Part shown: positions 43,913 to 52,775 of the stretch, piece after piece
Layout of the letters: every line of letters starts with the position of its first letter
Position numbering within the stretch: the first letter of the stretch is position 1
Source of the DNA: Roseovarius litorisediminis
GTDB lineage: Bacteria; Pseudomonadota; Alphaproteobacteria; Rhodobacterales; Rhodobacteraceae
Length of the DNA: 64,000 nucleotides
Direction of reading: 5' to 3'
Assembly (NCBI RefSeq): GCF_900172295.1
Contig: NZ_FWFL01000003.1
Span: 423,428-487,427 of the forward strand
Position numbers and translations under genes: made by a program
Notes under the pieces: model-generated
Databases searched by the model: none
The model's input: only the letters and a program-made list of their open reading frames with translations
What the model was told of the DNA's origin: nothing

Positions 43913-46174
43913 TTACCCTCGGGGCATTTTCAGTACCACGTTGCGACCACCTTTAATGTACCGCAACTCGCTATCGCCAATCGCCGCCACGCGCCCGCCA
44001 TCAAGCCGATCCCCTACCTGTACCTTTTGATAGCGGCCATTGGACAGCATAACCAAAGCACGGCGTCTGCTTGGGGTGCCATAAACACCAATCAGGTTGA
44101 CCCTGCGTAAATTGATTGCGTCGCGTTGCGTGGCTTGTTTGGCCACGGACGCCGTGGAAGGAATTCGCGGTGAAACCTTCTGGGCTGCGCTGGCAGTTAT
44201 AGTGGGGTCGTTTGAGGGCTGATTGCGTTTGACAACATTGTCAAAGTTTCGAGGTCGCGTAAGTGGTTTAAGGGATTCGGTAACCGCCTGAGGCGTGGCC
44301 GTTGAAAAAGGTGTTGTGCTTTTGACCGCCAGGGATACGGCGGCGTTAATTGCCTTGGGGTCGGAAGATGCTGCTTCTTCGGCAACCTGCTGCGCACTTT
44401 TTGGGCGAAGCCGCGGTCTTAGGGCAGCCAGCTCGGATTTGGAGCGGCCGCCTAGTGTGCCGCGTTCATTCGTTTCAGAAAGATCGTCTGGACGGGCCTG
44501 AGGCCTTACGCTGGCAAGGCGCAGGTTTGAAGGTTCAGTCGTTTCTGTGGGTATTACCGGCAGGCGCTCGGGCACATCTGGCGGTACTGCCGGCGGTTGG
44601 CCGGCAAATACAAAGATGCCTTCCGGCGTCAGGGCACCATTTGGGGTGGCAATGACACGCCCCTGATCATCCAGATCAAACAGAGTATCGGCATGAACAG
44701 GCGAGTTTGGCGTTGGCGGGCGGATATCTATCAATGCAGTCTGTGCAACTGGCAAAGCCACCGCATCCTGCCATTGAATTAAAGGATCGATCGACGTTTG
44801 ATAAAAATCGTCAAGGTCGGTCGGGCTAGGCGCATTTGGTGGGAAAGGGGCCATTTGCCAGATTCCCGTTGCGGCATAGCGCGCAAGTGCTTGGTCAGGG
44901 GTAAGCTCGGCAGGGGTTGGTTGGGTCAGCGTTTCCTGTGCCGGTATTTCTGGAGGTTCATCAGGCGAAAGCGAAGCAACGACCATTTGTTCAGGGTCGA
45001 TGTTTGGCTGAATGTCATCAGGCGCTGAAATTTCCGGTACTTCGGCCTTCGTAGCATCTTGCTGAGTAGAAAGTTCCGTTATGCGCGGCTCATCCTGAGA
45101 CCGGAAAAGCCCTGCAACACCACCTTCCAGAAAGATTGAAGCCCAGACGGCAACAGCCATCAGGATCAAGAGTAAAGCGGCAGTCAGAATCAGCCCAAGA
45201 TATCGGGGTTTGCCGCCAATTTGCGGTGCGGGCTGGGTGCCAAAAGCGGGTTTGTCACGCAGACCGCTTGGGTCTTCTTTGTGTTTCGCGATGGTTTGGG
45301 GGGCGCCAACGGCAGGCTTTGGGCTTCGCTGTGAAGCGAATGTCGGGCTTGTTTCTTCGGTTTCGGTTTGATCGTTTATTTTGTCTTGATCCGCTGCCGG
45401 GATAAACCGGGCGGCACCTGTCAGTTTGGGGGCGCTGCCGGGCACGTCGTGGCGAACCGCACGAATGCTTGAGAAAGAAACCGCTTCTGCCTCCTGGGGC
45501 TCGGGGTCTTTTTCAGGCGCTGAATTTCGCGCATCTGTGGGCGTCGCAGTCAGTGACGACCCGGCTTGAAAAGCGGGTTGAACCCGGGTTTCGGTATCTA
45601 TCTTGTTTTCGGGCTTGGGCGAAGGAGATGCGCTAATTATGTGCATCGCCGTTTCGTCGCGTTTTACCTTTTCACCATTTGCCAGCGTCCGCTTTGCATA
45701 TGCCGTGATTCCAAAGAACGGTTCGCCGCAAAAACTGTCAGGGTCTGGCAGGGCCACAAAACTGACCGGGTTGAACTTGTGTTCCTGAGCAAAATTTTCA
45801 GCTTCAGATAACGTTTCTTGCGCGACAGCCGCCACATAAACCTTGCCGTTGTCCCTCGACCAGTCATAGGCCAGTTCTTCTACGGCATAAGGCGTTGCAC
45901 CCTCTAATGCTTCGCGAACCGAGCCCTTGATATTGTCGTCGTTGATTTCATCGGAATCCAGCTCAAGATATCGGATCTGATCGTTCGGGATGATAAGTTT
46001 GCTGCTCAGACCTGTCGGATCCAGCGCATTCGCCTTATTGCGAAGTTCTGCCAGTTCGGCCGTCAGATCGGCACTGTCCAATGCAACCTCACCCACGAGA
46101 TGCCAGCCGGGGATAGCACGGTGCAGCACACCAATGCCCTCGAATGACAGGGATAAGGCGAAATTCGGTTTCAT
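43913..46174 (-). CDS. GspL/PilM-like cytoplasmic domain plus GspC/PilP-like periplasmic domain on one chain
   Basis: A 753-residue protein. Residues 1-180 resemble the actin-like fold of GspL/PilM: FALSLSFEGIG, KLIIPNDQIRYLELDSDE and REALEGATPYAVEELAYDW. A Pro/Ser/Glu-rich linker covers 185-322, one membrane helix about 325-347, then a long Pro-rich periplasmic region to about 680. Residues 684-753 (LIGVYGTPSRRRALV, KVQVGDRLDGGRVAAIGD, LRYIKGG) resemble the GspC homology region. In type II secretion these domains sit on separate proteins. No other secretion gene is nearby, so it may be an orphan envelope-spanning link. The N-terminal assignment is weaker than the C-terminal one. Confidence 0.62.
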   Translation of the reverse strand: MKPNFALSLSFEGIGVLHRAIPGWHLVGEVALDSADLTAELAELRNKANALDPTGLSSKLIIPNDQIRYLELDSDEINDDNIKGSVREALEGATPYAVEELAYDWSRDNGKVYVAAVAQETLSEAENFAQEHKFNPVSFVALPDPDSFCGEPFFGITAYAKRTLANGEKVKRDETAMHIISASPSPKPENKIDTETRVQPAFQAGSSLTATPTDARNSAPEKDPEPQEAEAVSFSSIRAVRHDVPGSAPKLTGAARFIPAADQDKINDQTETEETSPTFASQRSPKPAVGAPQTIAKHKEDPSGLRDKPAFGTQPAPQIGGKPRYLGLILTAALLLILMAVAVWASIFLEGGVAGLFRSQDEPRITELSTQQDATKAEVPEISAPDDIQPNIDPEQMVVASLSPDEPPEIPAQETLTQPTPAELTPDQALARYAATGIWQMAPFPPNAPSPTDLDDFYQTSIDPLIQWQDAVALPVAQTALIDIRPPTPNSPVHADTLFDLDDQGRVIATPNGALTPEGIFVFAGQPPAVPPDVPERLPVIPTETTEPSNLRLASVRPQARPDDLSETNERGTLGGRSKSELAALRPRLRPKSAQQVAEEAASSDPKAINAAVSLAVKSTTPFSTATPQAVTESLKPLTRPRNFDNVVKRNQPSNDPTITASAAQKVSPRIPSTASVAKQATQRDAINLRRVNLIGVYGTPSRRRALVMLSNGRYQKVQVGDRLDGGRVAAIGDSELRYIKGGRNVVLKMPRG

Positions 46175-46261
46175 CTACACCGCTCTAACATCGGGCGAAC
46201 ATTTGCGGGAGTCTCTCCCATACCTTGTCGATTTTACAGCAGGTTCATGCCGAGGGAAAGG

Positions 46262-46296
46262 AAAAGCCCCGCCGTATTGGTTGACAACGGCGGGGC
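46262..46296 (-). terminator. Rho-independent terminator of metY
   Basis: A perfect 10-bp stem GCCCCGCCGT/ACGGCGGGGC (46266-46275 and 46287-46296), read on the minus strand, is followed by TTTT. It lies 39 bases past the metY stop. Confidence 0.83.
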
Positions 46297-46334
46297 AAAT
46301 ACATTCGGGGCGGGTCTGCAGCCCTCAGTTCAGA

Positions 46335-47615
46335 CTAGTTTGCTGCCTTCGACAGAGCCTGATCAAGGTCGGCGATGATGTCGTTGGCATCTTCAGTTCC
46401 GATTGAAATACGCACCACATCAGGGGCGGCCCCCGCTGCTTTTTGCTGTTCCGGTGTCAATTGCCTGTGCGTGGTAGAGGCCGAGTGGATTATCAACGAA
46501 CGGGTATCACCCAGGTTGGCAACGTGGCTGAAAAGCTCAAGGTTATCGACCAGCTTTACGCAGGAATCATAGCCGCCTTTAAGCGCCACAGTGAACAGAC
46601 CACCAGCCCCGCGAGGGCAGATTTTTGCCATACGATCATTGTATGGCGAAGATTTGAGACCCGCGTAGGTGACGCCAGCAATGCGGTCGTCATTTTCCAG
46701 CCATTCGGCCACGCGGACGGCGTTTTCGCAATGGCGTTCCATCCGCAGGCTGAGTGTCTCGATACCCATCAGCGTGTAATGCGCCGCCTGAGGATTCAGC
46801 GTCATGCCCAGATCACGAAGGCCCACTGCAATGCCATGGAAGGTGAACGCAAGCGGCCCGAATGTTTCATGGAACTTAAGGCCGTGATAGGCTGGCTCGG
46901 GTTGGCTGAGCGAGGGGAATTTATCCGACGCGGACCAGTCAAAAGTACCGGAATCAACCACAACGCCGCCGGTGACGGTGCCGTTGCCCGTCAGGTATTT
47001 GGTCATGGAGTGCACAACCAAAGTGGCCCCATGTTCGATCGGGCGGCAAAGGAAAGGCGTGGCCGAGGTGTTGTCAACGATTAGCGGCAAACCTGCCTGG
47101 TCGGCTACTTTGGCAATTGCATCCAGGTCGGCGATATGGCCACCCGGGTTTGCGATCGATTCACAGAAAATCGCGCGGGTGTCATCATCAATCGCGGCAG
47201 AAATCGCGTCCATGTCGTCGATGTCGACGAATTTTGCTGACCAGCCAAAGCGTTTGATCGTCTGGCTGAACTGCGTGATCGACCCGCCGTAAAGCCGTGT
47301 TGAAACGACGACATTGCGCCCCGGCTCCATCAGGGGGAACAGCGCCATGATCTGGGCGGCATGCCCTGACGAACAGCACACTGCGCCCGCGCCGCCTTCC
47401 AAAGTGGCGACACGTTCCTGCAGGACGGCGACGGTGGGGTTGGTCAGGCGGGAATAAATATATCCCACTTCCTGCAGGTTGAAGAGCGCCGCGGCATGCT
47501 CCGCATCGCGGAAGACATATGCGGTTGTCTGGTAAATCGGTGTCTGGCGGGCGCCGGTTGCCGGATCGGGCCGGGCGCCGGCGTGAATTTGCAAAGTGTC
47601 AAAGCCATAAGCCAT
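46335..47615 (-). CDS. metY: O-acetylhomoserine sulfhydrylase (aminocarboxypropyltransferase)
   Basis: This PLP enzyme makes homocysteine from O-acetylhomoserine and sulfide in methionine synthesis. The 426-residue protein belongs to the Cys/Met metabolism family: IYQTTAYVFRDAEHAAALF near the start, YSRLTNPTVAVLQERVA, and the PLP lysine in VVHSMTKYLTGNG. Start ATG 47615 (MAYGFD). An O-succinylhomoserine or cystathionine enzyme cannot be excluded, but length and motifs fit MetY. I looked for a SAM-II riboswitch upstream and did not find a clear one. Confidence 0.92.
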   Translation of the reverse strand: MAYGFDTLQIHAGARPDPATGARQTPIYQTTAYVFRDAEHAAALFNLQEVGYIYSRLTNPTVAVLQERVATLEGGAGAVCCSSGHAAQIMALFPLMEPGRNVVVSTRLYGGSITQFSQTIKRFGWSAKFVDIDDMDAISAAIDDDTRAIFCESIANPGGHIADLDAIAKVADQAGLPLIVDNTSATPFLCRPIEHGATLVVHSMTKYLTGNGTVTGGVVVDSGTFDWSASDKFPSLSQPEPAYHGLKFHETFGPLAFTFHGIAVGLRDLGMTLNPQAAHYTLMGIETLSLRMERHCENAVRVAEWLENDDRIAGVTYAGLKSSPYNDRMAKICPRGAGGLFTVALKGGYDSCVKLVDNLELFSHVANLGDTRSLIIHSASTTHRQLTPEQQKAAGAAPDVVRISIGTEDANDIIADLDQALSKAAN

Positions 47616-47854
47616 TTGGGGTCTCCTCAGAAAACATTTCAAATCGGTGTAGGCTATCTATGAGTGGTGGACAACTGTCACTTAAGCGCTGTTGGCAAGG
47701 GGCTGATCGTGTCTGAACGATATGAATACCGATAGCGGCAAAACTGCTTTGTGGGGTGTTTTCCTGATTGCCGTTGTCGGGTTCGGGTATTCCCGTTGCG
47801 CTACTATTGCCTTTGCCATGCTCTTTGGGGGGCTGCAGGTTTGCAAGTCTGAAA

Positions 47855-48859
47855 TCACCGCATCCAGAATCCGTTGCGCTTGATGGTGTTGCGGACCGCC
47901 TGTTCCTTGCGGGGCAGATTATTCTGATCGAACAGGGCACGCACTTTGTGACCGCGTCCCTGATAGATCATCCGTTTCATCGGATCATATTTCTTGAGAA
48001 CTTTCTTGATCCAGTTGGGCGCTGTCACCTTTTCCAGCACATCGACCACGTGCTGGGATTCGCGGGCGTACAGCAGTGGCAACAGGCGGTAATGGCAGGT
48101 GATGTCACCGTCCAGAAGACCGGCAGGAAGGGTTTCCCGACCGCCACCAAGTGAATGGATTACCAATGGCAATGTCACCTGATCCAGCCATGGATCCAAT
48201 TCCTGACAAACCAGTTCAGCCGGCGGGTCATCCCGGATGGCAAGGGCATAGTCAAGAAAACGCTGACCGAAAACATGTGGGCATTTGTAGAAAAAAAAGC
48301 CGGCATTGAAATACAGATAACGGCGCCAGAATTCGTCAGGCCAGGCTGTATCCAGTGAACTTTCAAACACCAGCCCAAACCTATCGTACAGTGATTTCCA
48401 TGTGGCGGTATAGCCCGGGCCATATAATTGAATCTCGGGCCATGTCCCTTCACGTCTCAGCGACGCAGTGGGGCGTTCGAAATCAAACGGCACCTGTGTC
48501 AGATCGCCTGTAATCAAAGTGTCGGTATCAAAAAAAACAAACGGTTCATTCTTTGGCAGGGCGAACAGGGCCTCGATTTTGTTCCCATAGGGGTAGGACT
48601 GCCCAAAATGCCTGGACTCGAACGGGACTACTTCAACATTCAGACGCTTCAGCAATTCATGTGTGTCGTCGCCCCTGATACCGGGGTCGTTCTGCCACAA
48701 AGGGCCATTTTGCGGTTCCGCAACAACAAGGCGACCGGCAAAATCGGGGCTATTGGCCCGCAAAGAGGCGGCAAAGAGGATCGCCTCGAATTGCAGGCGA
48801 CCGCCCTGTCCGACAACCAAAATATTATAGGGTTGGGTGTTTCCTGAATTCGTGGCCAT
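47855..48859 (-). CDS. Putative glycosyltransferase, GT-A type
   Basis: A 334-residue protein that starts in a Rossmann-like segment (YNILVVGQGGRLQFEAILFAASLR) and carries a D-x-D motif in FVFFDTDTLITGD at about residues 107-119, as expected for a nucleotide-sugar transferase of the GT-A fold. No signal or membrane segment is visible. I do not recognise a named family. It lies alone between metY and the BI-1 gene. Acceptor and sugar are unknown. Confidence 0.65.
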   Translation of the reverse strand: MATNSGNTQPYNILVVGQGGRLQFEAILFAASLRANSPDFAGRLVVAEPQNGPLWQNDPGIRGDDTHELLKRLNVEVVPFESRHFGQSYPYGNKIEALFALPKNEPFVFFDTDTLITGDLTQVPFDFERPTASLRREGTWPEIQLYGPGYTATWKSLYDRFGLVFESSLDTAWPDEFWRRYLYFNAGFFFYKCPHVFGQRFLDYALAIRDDPPAELVCQELDPWLDQVTLPLVIHSLGGGRETLPAGLLDGDITCHYRLLPLLYARESQHVVDVLEKVTAPNWIKKVLKKYDPMKRMIYQGRGHKVRALFDQNNLPRKEQAVRNTIKRNGFWMR

Positions 48860-48985
48860 ACTTGCCCTGGTTCCGCCTGTGCTGCCTTGCCGGGACTATA
48901 GTTGTGAAAGCTGCACGGCAGAAGGGGGCAGTTGCGCCGTTTTGGTTATCGGGAAAACGCCACCCTGCAGGGCCTGACAGGCGGC

Positions 48986-49020
48986 AAAAAAAAGGGCCGG
49001 TCACTGAGACCCGCCCTTTT
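48986..49020 (-). terminator. Terminator of the BI-1 family gene
   Basis: On the minus strand the sequence reads AAAAGGGCGGG, a 10-base loop region, then CCGGCCCTTTTTTTT. The stem is GC-rich with one mismatch and is followed by a long T-run. It lies 24 bases after the stop at 49044. Confidence 0.82.
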
Positions 49021-49043
49021 CTGTGTTAAATAGGGGTCTGGTA

Positions 49044-49763
49044 TTATTCACGCGACCCAAGCAGGTTCAGCAACATCATGAACATGTTGATGAAATCAAG
49101 ATAGAGGCTCAGCGCGCCCATAATCGCGGCTTTGCCCAGCCATTCGCTGTCGCCGTGACGGGCATGTGCCAAGTAGGTGTTCTTGATATTCTGCGTGTCA
49201 TAAGCAGTAAGACCGGCAAAGATCAGCACACCAATGATGGAAATGGCGAACATAATTGCTGGCGATCCCAGAAAGATGTTCACAATTGAAGCGACGATCA
49301 GACCGATCAGGCCCATAATGAGGAAGCTACCCCAGCCCGAGATGTCCTTTTTCGTAGTGTATCCCCACAGTGACAGACCGGCGAAAGCGATGGCAGTGGT
49401 CAGGAACACCTGCGCAATCGAGAAGTCCGTGAAGATTACGAAGATGTAGCTAATCGAGATACCCATCACGGCTGCGAAGGCGTAAAAAAACAGCTGAGCC
49501 CCTGCCGCGGACAACCGGTTGATCATGGCGCCAAAGGCAAAAACCATAATCAGCGGTGCGAACATGACTATATACCGGGTGAAGCCGGTAAAGAGTGTGT
49601 TGAATAGATCAGCGTTGTTCCCGACAGCCCATGCTGCAAGGAAAGTGAGCACCATACCAACAGACATGGTGCCGTAGACCTTATTCATATGGGTGCGAAG
49701 ACCCTCATCAATCTGGGCGGCGCGAGTGCCTGCCGCCGTCCGGATCGTATCAAACTCAGCCAT
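49044..49763 (-). CDS. Bax inhibitor-1 / YccA family membrane protein
   Basis: A 239-residue membrane protein with seven predicted helices and the C-terminal segment LTAYDTQNIKNTY, the signature of BI-1 family proteins (TMBIM). In bacteria, YccA modulates the FtsH protease and YetJ conducts calcium in a pH-dependent way; neither is demonstrated here. The N-terminal 30 residues are cytoplasmic. A terminator follows at 48986-49020. Confidence 0.92.
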   Translation of the reverse strand: MAEFDTIRTAAGTRAAQIDEGLRTHMNKVYGTMSVGMVLTFLAAWAVGNNADLFNTLFTGFTRYIVMFAPLIMVFAFGAMINRLSAAGAQLFFYAFAAVMGISISYIFVIFTDFSIAQVFLTTAIAFAGLSLWGYTTKKDISGWGSFLIMGLIGLIVASIVNIFLGSPAIMFAISIIGVLIFAGLTAYDTQNIKNTYLAHARHGDSEWLGKAAIMGALSLYLDFINMFMMLLNLLGSRE

Positions 49764-49879
49764 CTAATCCTCCGATATTGAACTGGCGGGCCCCATTCTG
49801 GGACCTTTGGATGCAATATCGGTTAGGGTGACCGCATTTTCAAGGTTTTCCGTCAGGATTAGATTGGTCTTCTGTACGA

Positions 49880-50089
49880 TTACTTACGCCAGGATGCCGG
49901 AACGTCCCATGGCCGCCTGTGCGCTTCGATTTGCGCTTCGTCGTGGCTGAGACCAATATCTTGCAGAGATGCCGCATCAAGGCGGGCAAGTGCGCGCCGT
50001 TGACGATAAAGTGCCAGCAAGTCCATCAACGACGTTTTCGTCGTCGGGGCAGGGCGGCATGAGGTGTGTGAATTTGACAGATATGCCAT
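49880..50089 (-). CDS. DUF1127 domain protein
   Basis: A 69-residue basic protein with ATG start at 50089. The central segment (LLALYRQRRALARLDAASLQDIGLSHDEA) is the DUF1127/YjiS-like motif, a short Arg-rich helix pair linked in alphaproteobacteria to RNA binding and to phosphate and nitrogen stress. The C-terminal Trp-rich end (RRPWDVPASWRK) is common in the family. It is divergent from the LysR gene. Confidence 0.8.
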   Translation of the reverse strand: MAYLSNSHTSCRPAPTTKTSLMDLLALYRQRRALARLDAASLQDIGLSHDEAQIEAHRRPWDVPASWRK

Positions 50090-50210
50090 GTCGATACCTT
50101 TCCATTTGGTGATGTAATTCGCGCCTATTATTTCGCCTGTTGATATTTGGCATGGAAGCGGGCATATTGAAAATGAATGTTTATGACGTGAAGCATCAAG
50201 GATATTGATA

Positions 50211-51086
50211 GTGCGAAATTTGGATATGACGACGTTACGGTCATTTGTTGCGGTGTCCGAACATGGCGGGGTGACTCGTGCAGCTTCGGCCTTGAATCTC
50301 ACTCAGTCCGCAGTTTCGATGCAGTTGAAACGGCTTGAGGAACTTTTGGGGCTTGAGTTGCTGGACCGGTCAAACCGCAAGATCGGGTTGACTGCCTCGG
50401 GTGAGCAGTTGTTGAGCTATGCGAAGCGTATCGTCGACATAAATGATGAAGTGGTCGGTCGTCTGACCGATCAGGTCTGGGAGGGGGAAATAACTTTTGG
50501 CGTACCTCATGATATCATCTATCCGGCTGTTCCGCGGATACTGAAACAGTTTCACGCCGCTTATCCGCGGGTGAAAGTTATCCTGAACTCTTCTTATTCA
50601 TCTGCGCTGATCGAGGGGTTCGGGCGCGGCGAGATTGATCTGATCCTGACCACAGAAACCGTGGTCAGCCCGGGTGGCGAGACGCTGACCGAATTGCCGT
50701 TGAAATGGTATGGTGCCCAAGGCGGTACCGCTTGGAGAAATCGGCCTTTGCCGATTGCTAACTGTCGCAACTGCATGTTCCGGCCCGGGGTTATCAAGCG
50801 GCTTGATGAATCTGGGATCGAATGGGAAAATGCGATCGATTCAAATTCGGATGGTGCGATTGAGGCGACAGTCAGTGCCGATCTTGCCGTGACCACCATC
50901 CTGGAAGGCAGCGCGCCGCGCCACCTGGAGCTGGTTCCGCATGGTAACACCTTGCCTGAACTGGGAACGCAGAAGATTAATGTCTACGGCGCCGCCTCTC
51001 CACGAAACGAATTGGTGCAAAAGCTTGCTGAAATGGTTCGCAATGACTTCTGCGTGTCCCCCCTGATGGCGGTCAATCAAGCGTAA
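50211..51086 (+). CDS. LysR family transcriptional regulator
   Basis: A 291-residue regulator with the winged HTH (LRSFVAVSEHGGVTRAASALNLTQSAVSMQLKRLEELL) at residues 7-42 and a periplasmic-binding-like effector domain (ITFGVPHDIIYPAVPRIL, EIDLILTTE). I prefer GTG 50211, 9 bases after AAGGA at 50197-50201; the frame also permits TTG 50205 and ATG 50226. LysR proteins often control a divergent gene; the divergent neighbour is DUF1127. The 3' end overlaps the minus-strand oxidoreductase gene by 14 bases. Confidence 0.92.
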   Translation: MRNLDMTTLRSFVAVSEHGGVTRAASALNLTQSAVSMQLKRLEELLGLELLDRSNRKIGLTASGEQLLSYAKRIVDINDEVVGRLTDQVWEGEITFGVPHDIIYPAVPRILKQFHAAYPRVKVILNSSYSSALIEGFGRGEIDLILTTETVVSPGGETLTELPLKWYGAQGGTAWRNRPLPIANCRNCMFRPGVIKRLDESGIEWENAIDSNSDGAIEATVSADLAVTTILEGSAPRHLELVPHGNTLPELGTQKINVYGAASPRNELVQKLAEMVRNDFCVSPLMAVNQA

Positions 51087-52035
51087 CGACGACCTTGCCA
51101 GTGGATTTTCTGGTGCGTAACAAGTCCAGTGCACCTGCCGCTTTTTCCAAAGGGAGTATGTGGCTGACGTGAGGCCTGATGAGCCCCTTGGAATACCAGT
51201 CCAACAAGACGGCAAGGCTGTCGGTCACTACCTTGGGGCGGAAATTCAGGTAGCCACCCCAATAAAGACCCATCACGCTGAGATTCTTGACCAGCAGATG
51301 GTTCGCGGGAATTTGCGGCACTTCACCACTGGCAAAACCGATGCATAAAATCCGGGCTTCTGGACGGCAGGCGCGAAAGGCAGCCTTGAATTGATTGCCG
51401 CCTACCGGATCGTAAACCACATCAACGCCGCCCAAAGATTTGCAGACTTCGCGAATATCTTCTGTCGCGGCATCGATCAGGTGATCGGCCCCGGCCTGCT
51501 TTGCGACCTCAAGCTTGTCGGCCCCGCGGGCGCAGGCGATGACGCGGGCCCCCATGACTTTGCCGATTTCAACTGCCGTCAGGCCGACGCCGCCCGCGGC
51601 ACCAAGCACCAGCAAGGTTTCGCCGGGCTGCAAGCCTGCCTTGTAGTTAAGTGCAACATGGCTTGTGCCGTAAGCAATCTGAAAGGCTGCGGCATCGGTA
51701 AAGCCCATCCCGTCAGGCAGGTGCACCGCGCGATCCGCAGGAAAGCAACCGTATTCGGCCAAACCGCCCTGACCGCCAAAGACCGCCACAGGTGTTCCAA
51801 CTTCAGGCCCGGATGTATCCGGCCCGATTGCATCGACAACACCCGCAACTTCCATTCCTAATGTGAAGGGCGTCGCAGGTGTGTCCTGATACTCGCCTTT
51901 CAGCATCAGAAGATCCGCGAAATTGAGTCCGCAAGCGTGGATCTTTACCCGTATCTCGCCTTTGACGGGAACGGGGATGTCAATGTTGCAAAGGCTGGCT
52001 TTGCGGTCAGGTGATTCTAATCTGAAGGCGCGCAT
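51073..52035 (-). CDS. Quinone oxidoreductase-like medium-chain dehydrogenase
   Basis: A 320-residue NADPH-dependent enzyme of the zinc-independent MDR class. The N-terminal GroES-like domain contains IHACGLNFADLLMLKGEYQ and the cofactor domain has GAAGGVGLTAVEIGKVMGARV. The segment VDVVYDPVGGNQF fits the quinone oxidoreductase (QOR) group. The zinc ligands of alcohol dehydrogenases are absent. It reduces quinones or enones; the actual substrate is not known. The gene converges on LysR with a 14-base overlap. Confidence 0.9.
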   Translation of the reverse strand: MRAFRLESPDRKASLCNIDIPVPVKGEIRVKIHACGLNFADLLMLKGEYQDTPATPFTLGMEVAGVVDAIGPDTSGPEVGTPVAVFGGQGGLAEYGCFPADRAVHLPDGMGFTDAAAFQIAYGTSHVALNYKAGLQPGETLLVLGAAGGVGLTAVEIGKVMGARVIACARGADKLEVAKQAGADHLIDAATEDIREVCKSLGGVDVVYDPVGGNQFKAAFRACRPEARILCIGFASGEVPQIPANHLLVKNLSVMGLYWGGYLNFRPKVVTDSLAVLLDWYSKGLIRPHVSHILPLEKAAGALDLLRTRKSTGKVVVTLD

Positions 52036-52345
52036 TTTTCCTCGGGCGGTATTAGTGGATTTGAATGCAAATTGTTGATTGGCTTAGACGATTTGCCTTC
52101 TGGATGTCAAACCACCTGCATGAGTTGTACGCGCGGTATCTGAAAGAATAGGCGCCCGTCCAGATTGTTTCGATTTTACACGGGTCCCCCTACGAGAGAG
52201 CGATATTTCTTGTGTTTCAACGGCAAACTGCTAACTTTGCGAGATGCCGCCAATGGGGGGCGTTTTATGAGTGTTTTGTTGCCGAGATGCTACCGTTTGT
52301 ATGGTTACGCGTCAGGTGTCCTAACTAATTAAGAAGGGAAGATCT
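52036..52345. other. Divergent promoter region between QOR and XRE regulator genes
   Basis: I see no coding frame of note in this gap. A ribosome site (AAGAAGGGAAG, 52331-52341) lies before the XRE gene start at 52346. Promoters for both flanking genes are expected here. I could not identify clear -35/-10 elements. Confidence 0.5.
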
Positions 52346-52717
52346 ATGCCGCATCCTGTGGACGTGCATGTTGGGAAAAGAATTCGTCACCGCCGTTGGT
52401 TGGTTGGAATGACCCAGCAACAGCTTGCTGAAAGCGTGGGTATCAAATTCCAGCAGATTCAGAAATACGAAACCGGCGCCAACCGTGTCAGTGCCTCCCG
52501 CCTTTGGGATATCGCAGACTCTTTGGGAGTCGAGGTCAGCTTTTTCTTTGAAGGGCTGGAATCCGGCAGCAGCAGTCGCGAAACCTCGGACAATGTTCCG
52601 GCGGACCTGCTGGGCGATAAAGAAGCCCTGGATCTGGTGCGTTCTTATTATGCGATCCCCGAAAACCAACGCCGCCGCCTGTTCGAACTGGCAAGGGTTC
52701 TCAGCGACGTCGCTTGA
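52346..52717 (+). CDS. XRE family regulator, PraR/PhrR-like
   Basis: A 123-residue protein with an N-terminal helix-turn-helix (GKRIRHRRWLVGMTQQQLAESVGIKFQQIQKYETG) and the RVSASRLWDIADSLGVEVSFFF stretch. This exact type is widespread in alphaproteobacteria; from memory it corresponds to PraR/PhrR, linked to biofilm, quorum sensing and acid stress in rhizobia. The C-terminal part (RSYYAIPENQRRRLFELAR) is helical. A well-spaced ribosome site precedes ATG 52346. The target genes are not shown. The IMPase-family gene follows after 58 bases. Confidence 0.88.
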   Translation: MPHPVDVHVGKRIRHRRWLVGMTQQQLAESVGIKFQQIQKYETGANRVSASRLWDIADSLGVEVSFFFEGLESGSSSRETSDNVPADLLGDKEALDLVRSYYAIPENQRRRLFELARVLSDVA

Positions 52718-52775
52718 GGCCGTCGGCAAACCAGTCTACTCATACACCAAATCGCGTGTGCAAGAGGCTGGCTTA

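Noticed and set aside
47616..47854. SAM-II or related riboswitch upstream of metY
   Set aside because: I looked for the known pseudoknot elements before the metY start and found no convincing match in the leader.
47722..47883. Plus-strand frame of 53 codons with a hydrophobic N-terminal part
   Set aside because: It has no ribosome site before ATG 47722, overlaps the 3' end of the minus-strand glycosyltransferase-like gene by 29 bases, and shows no recognisable family.
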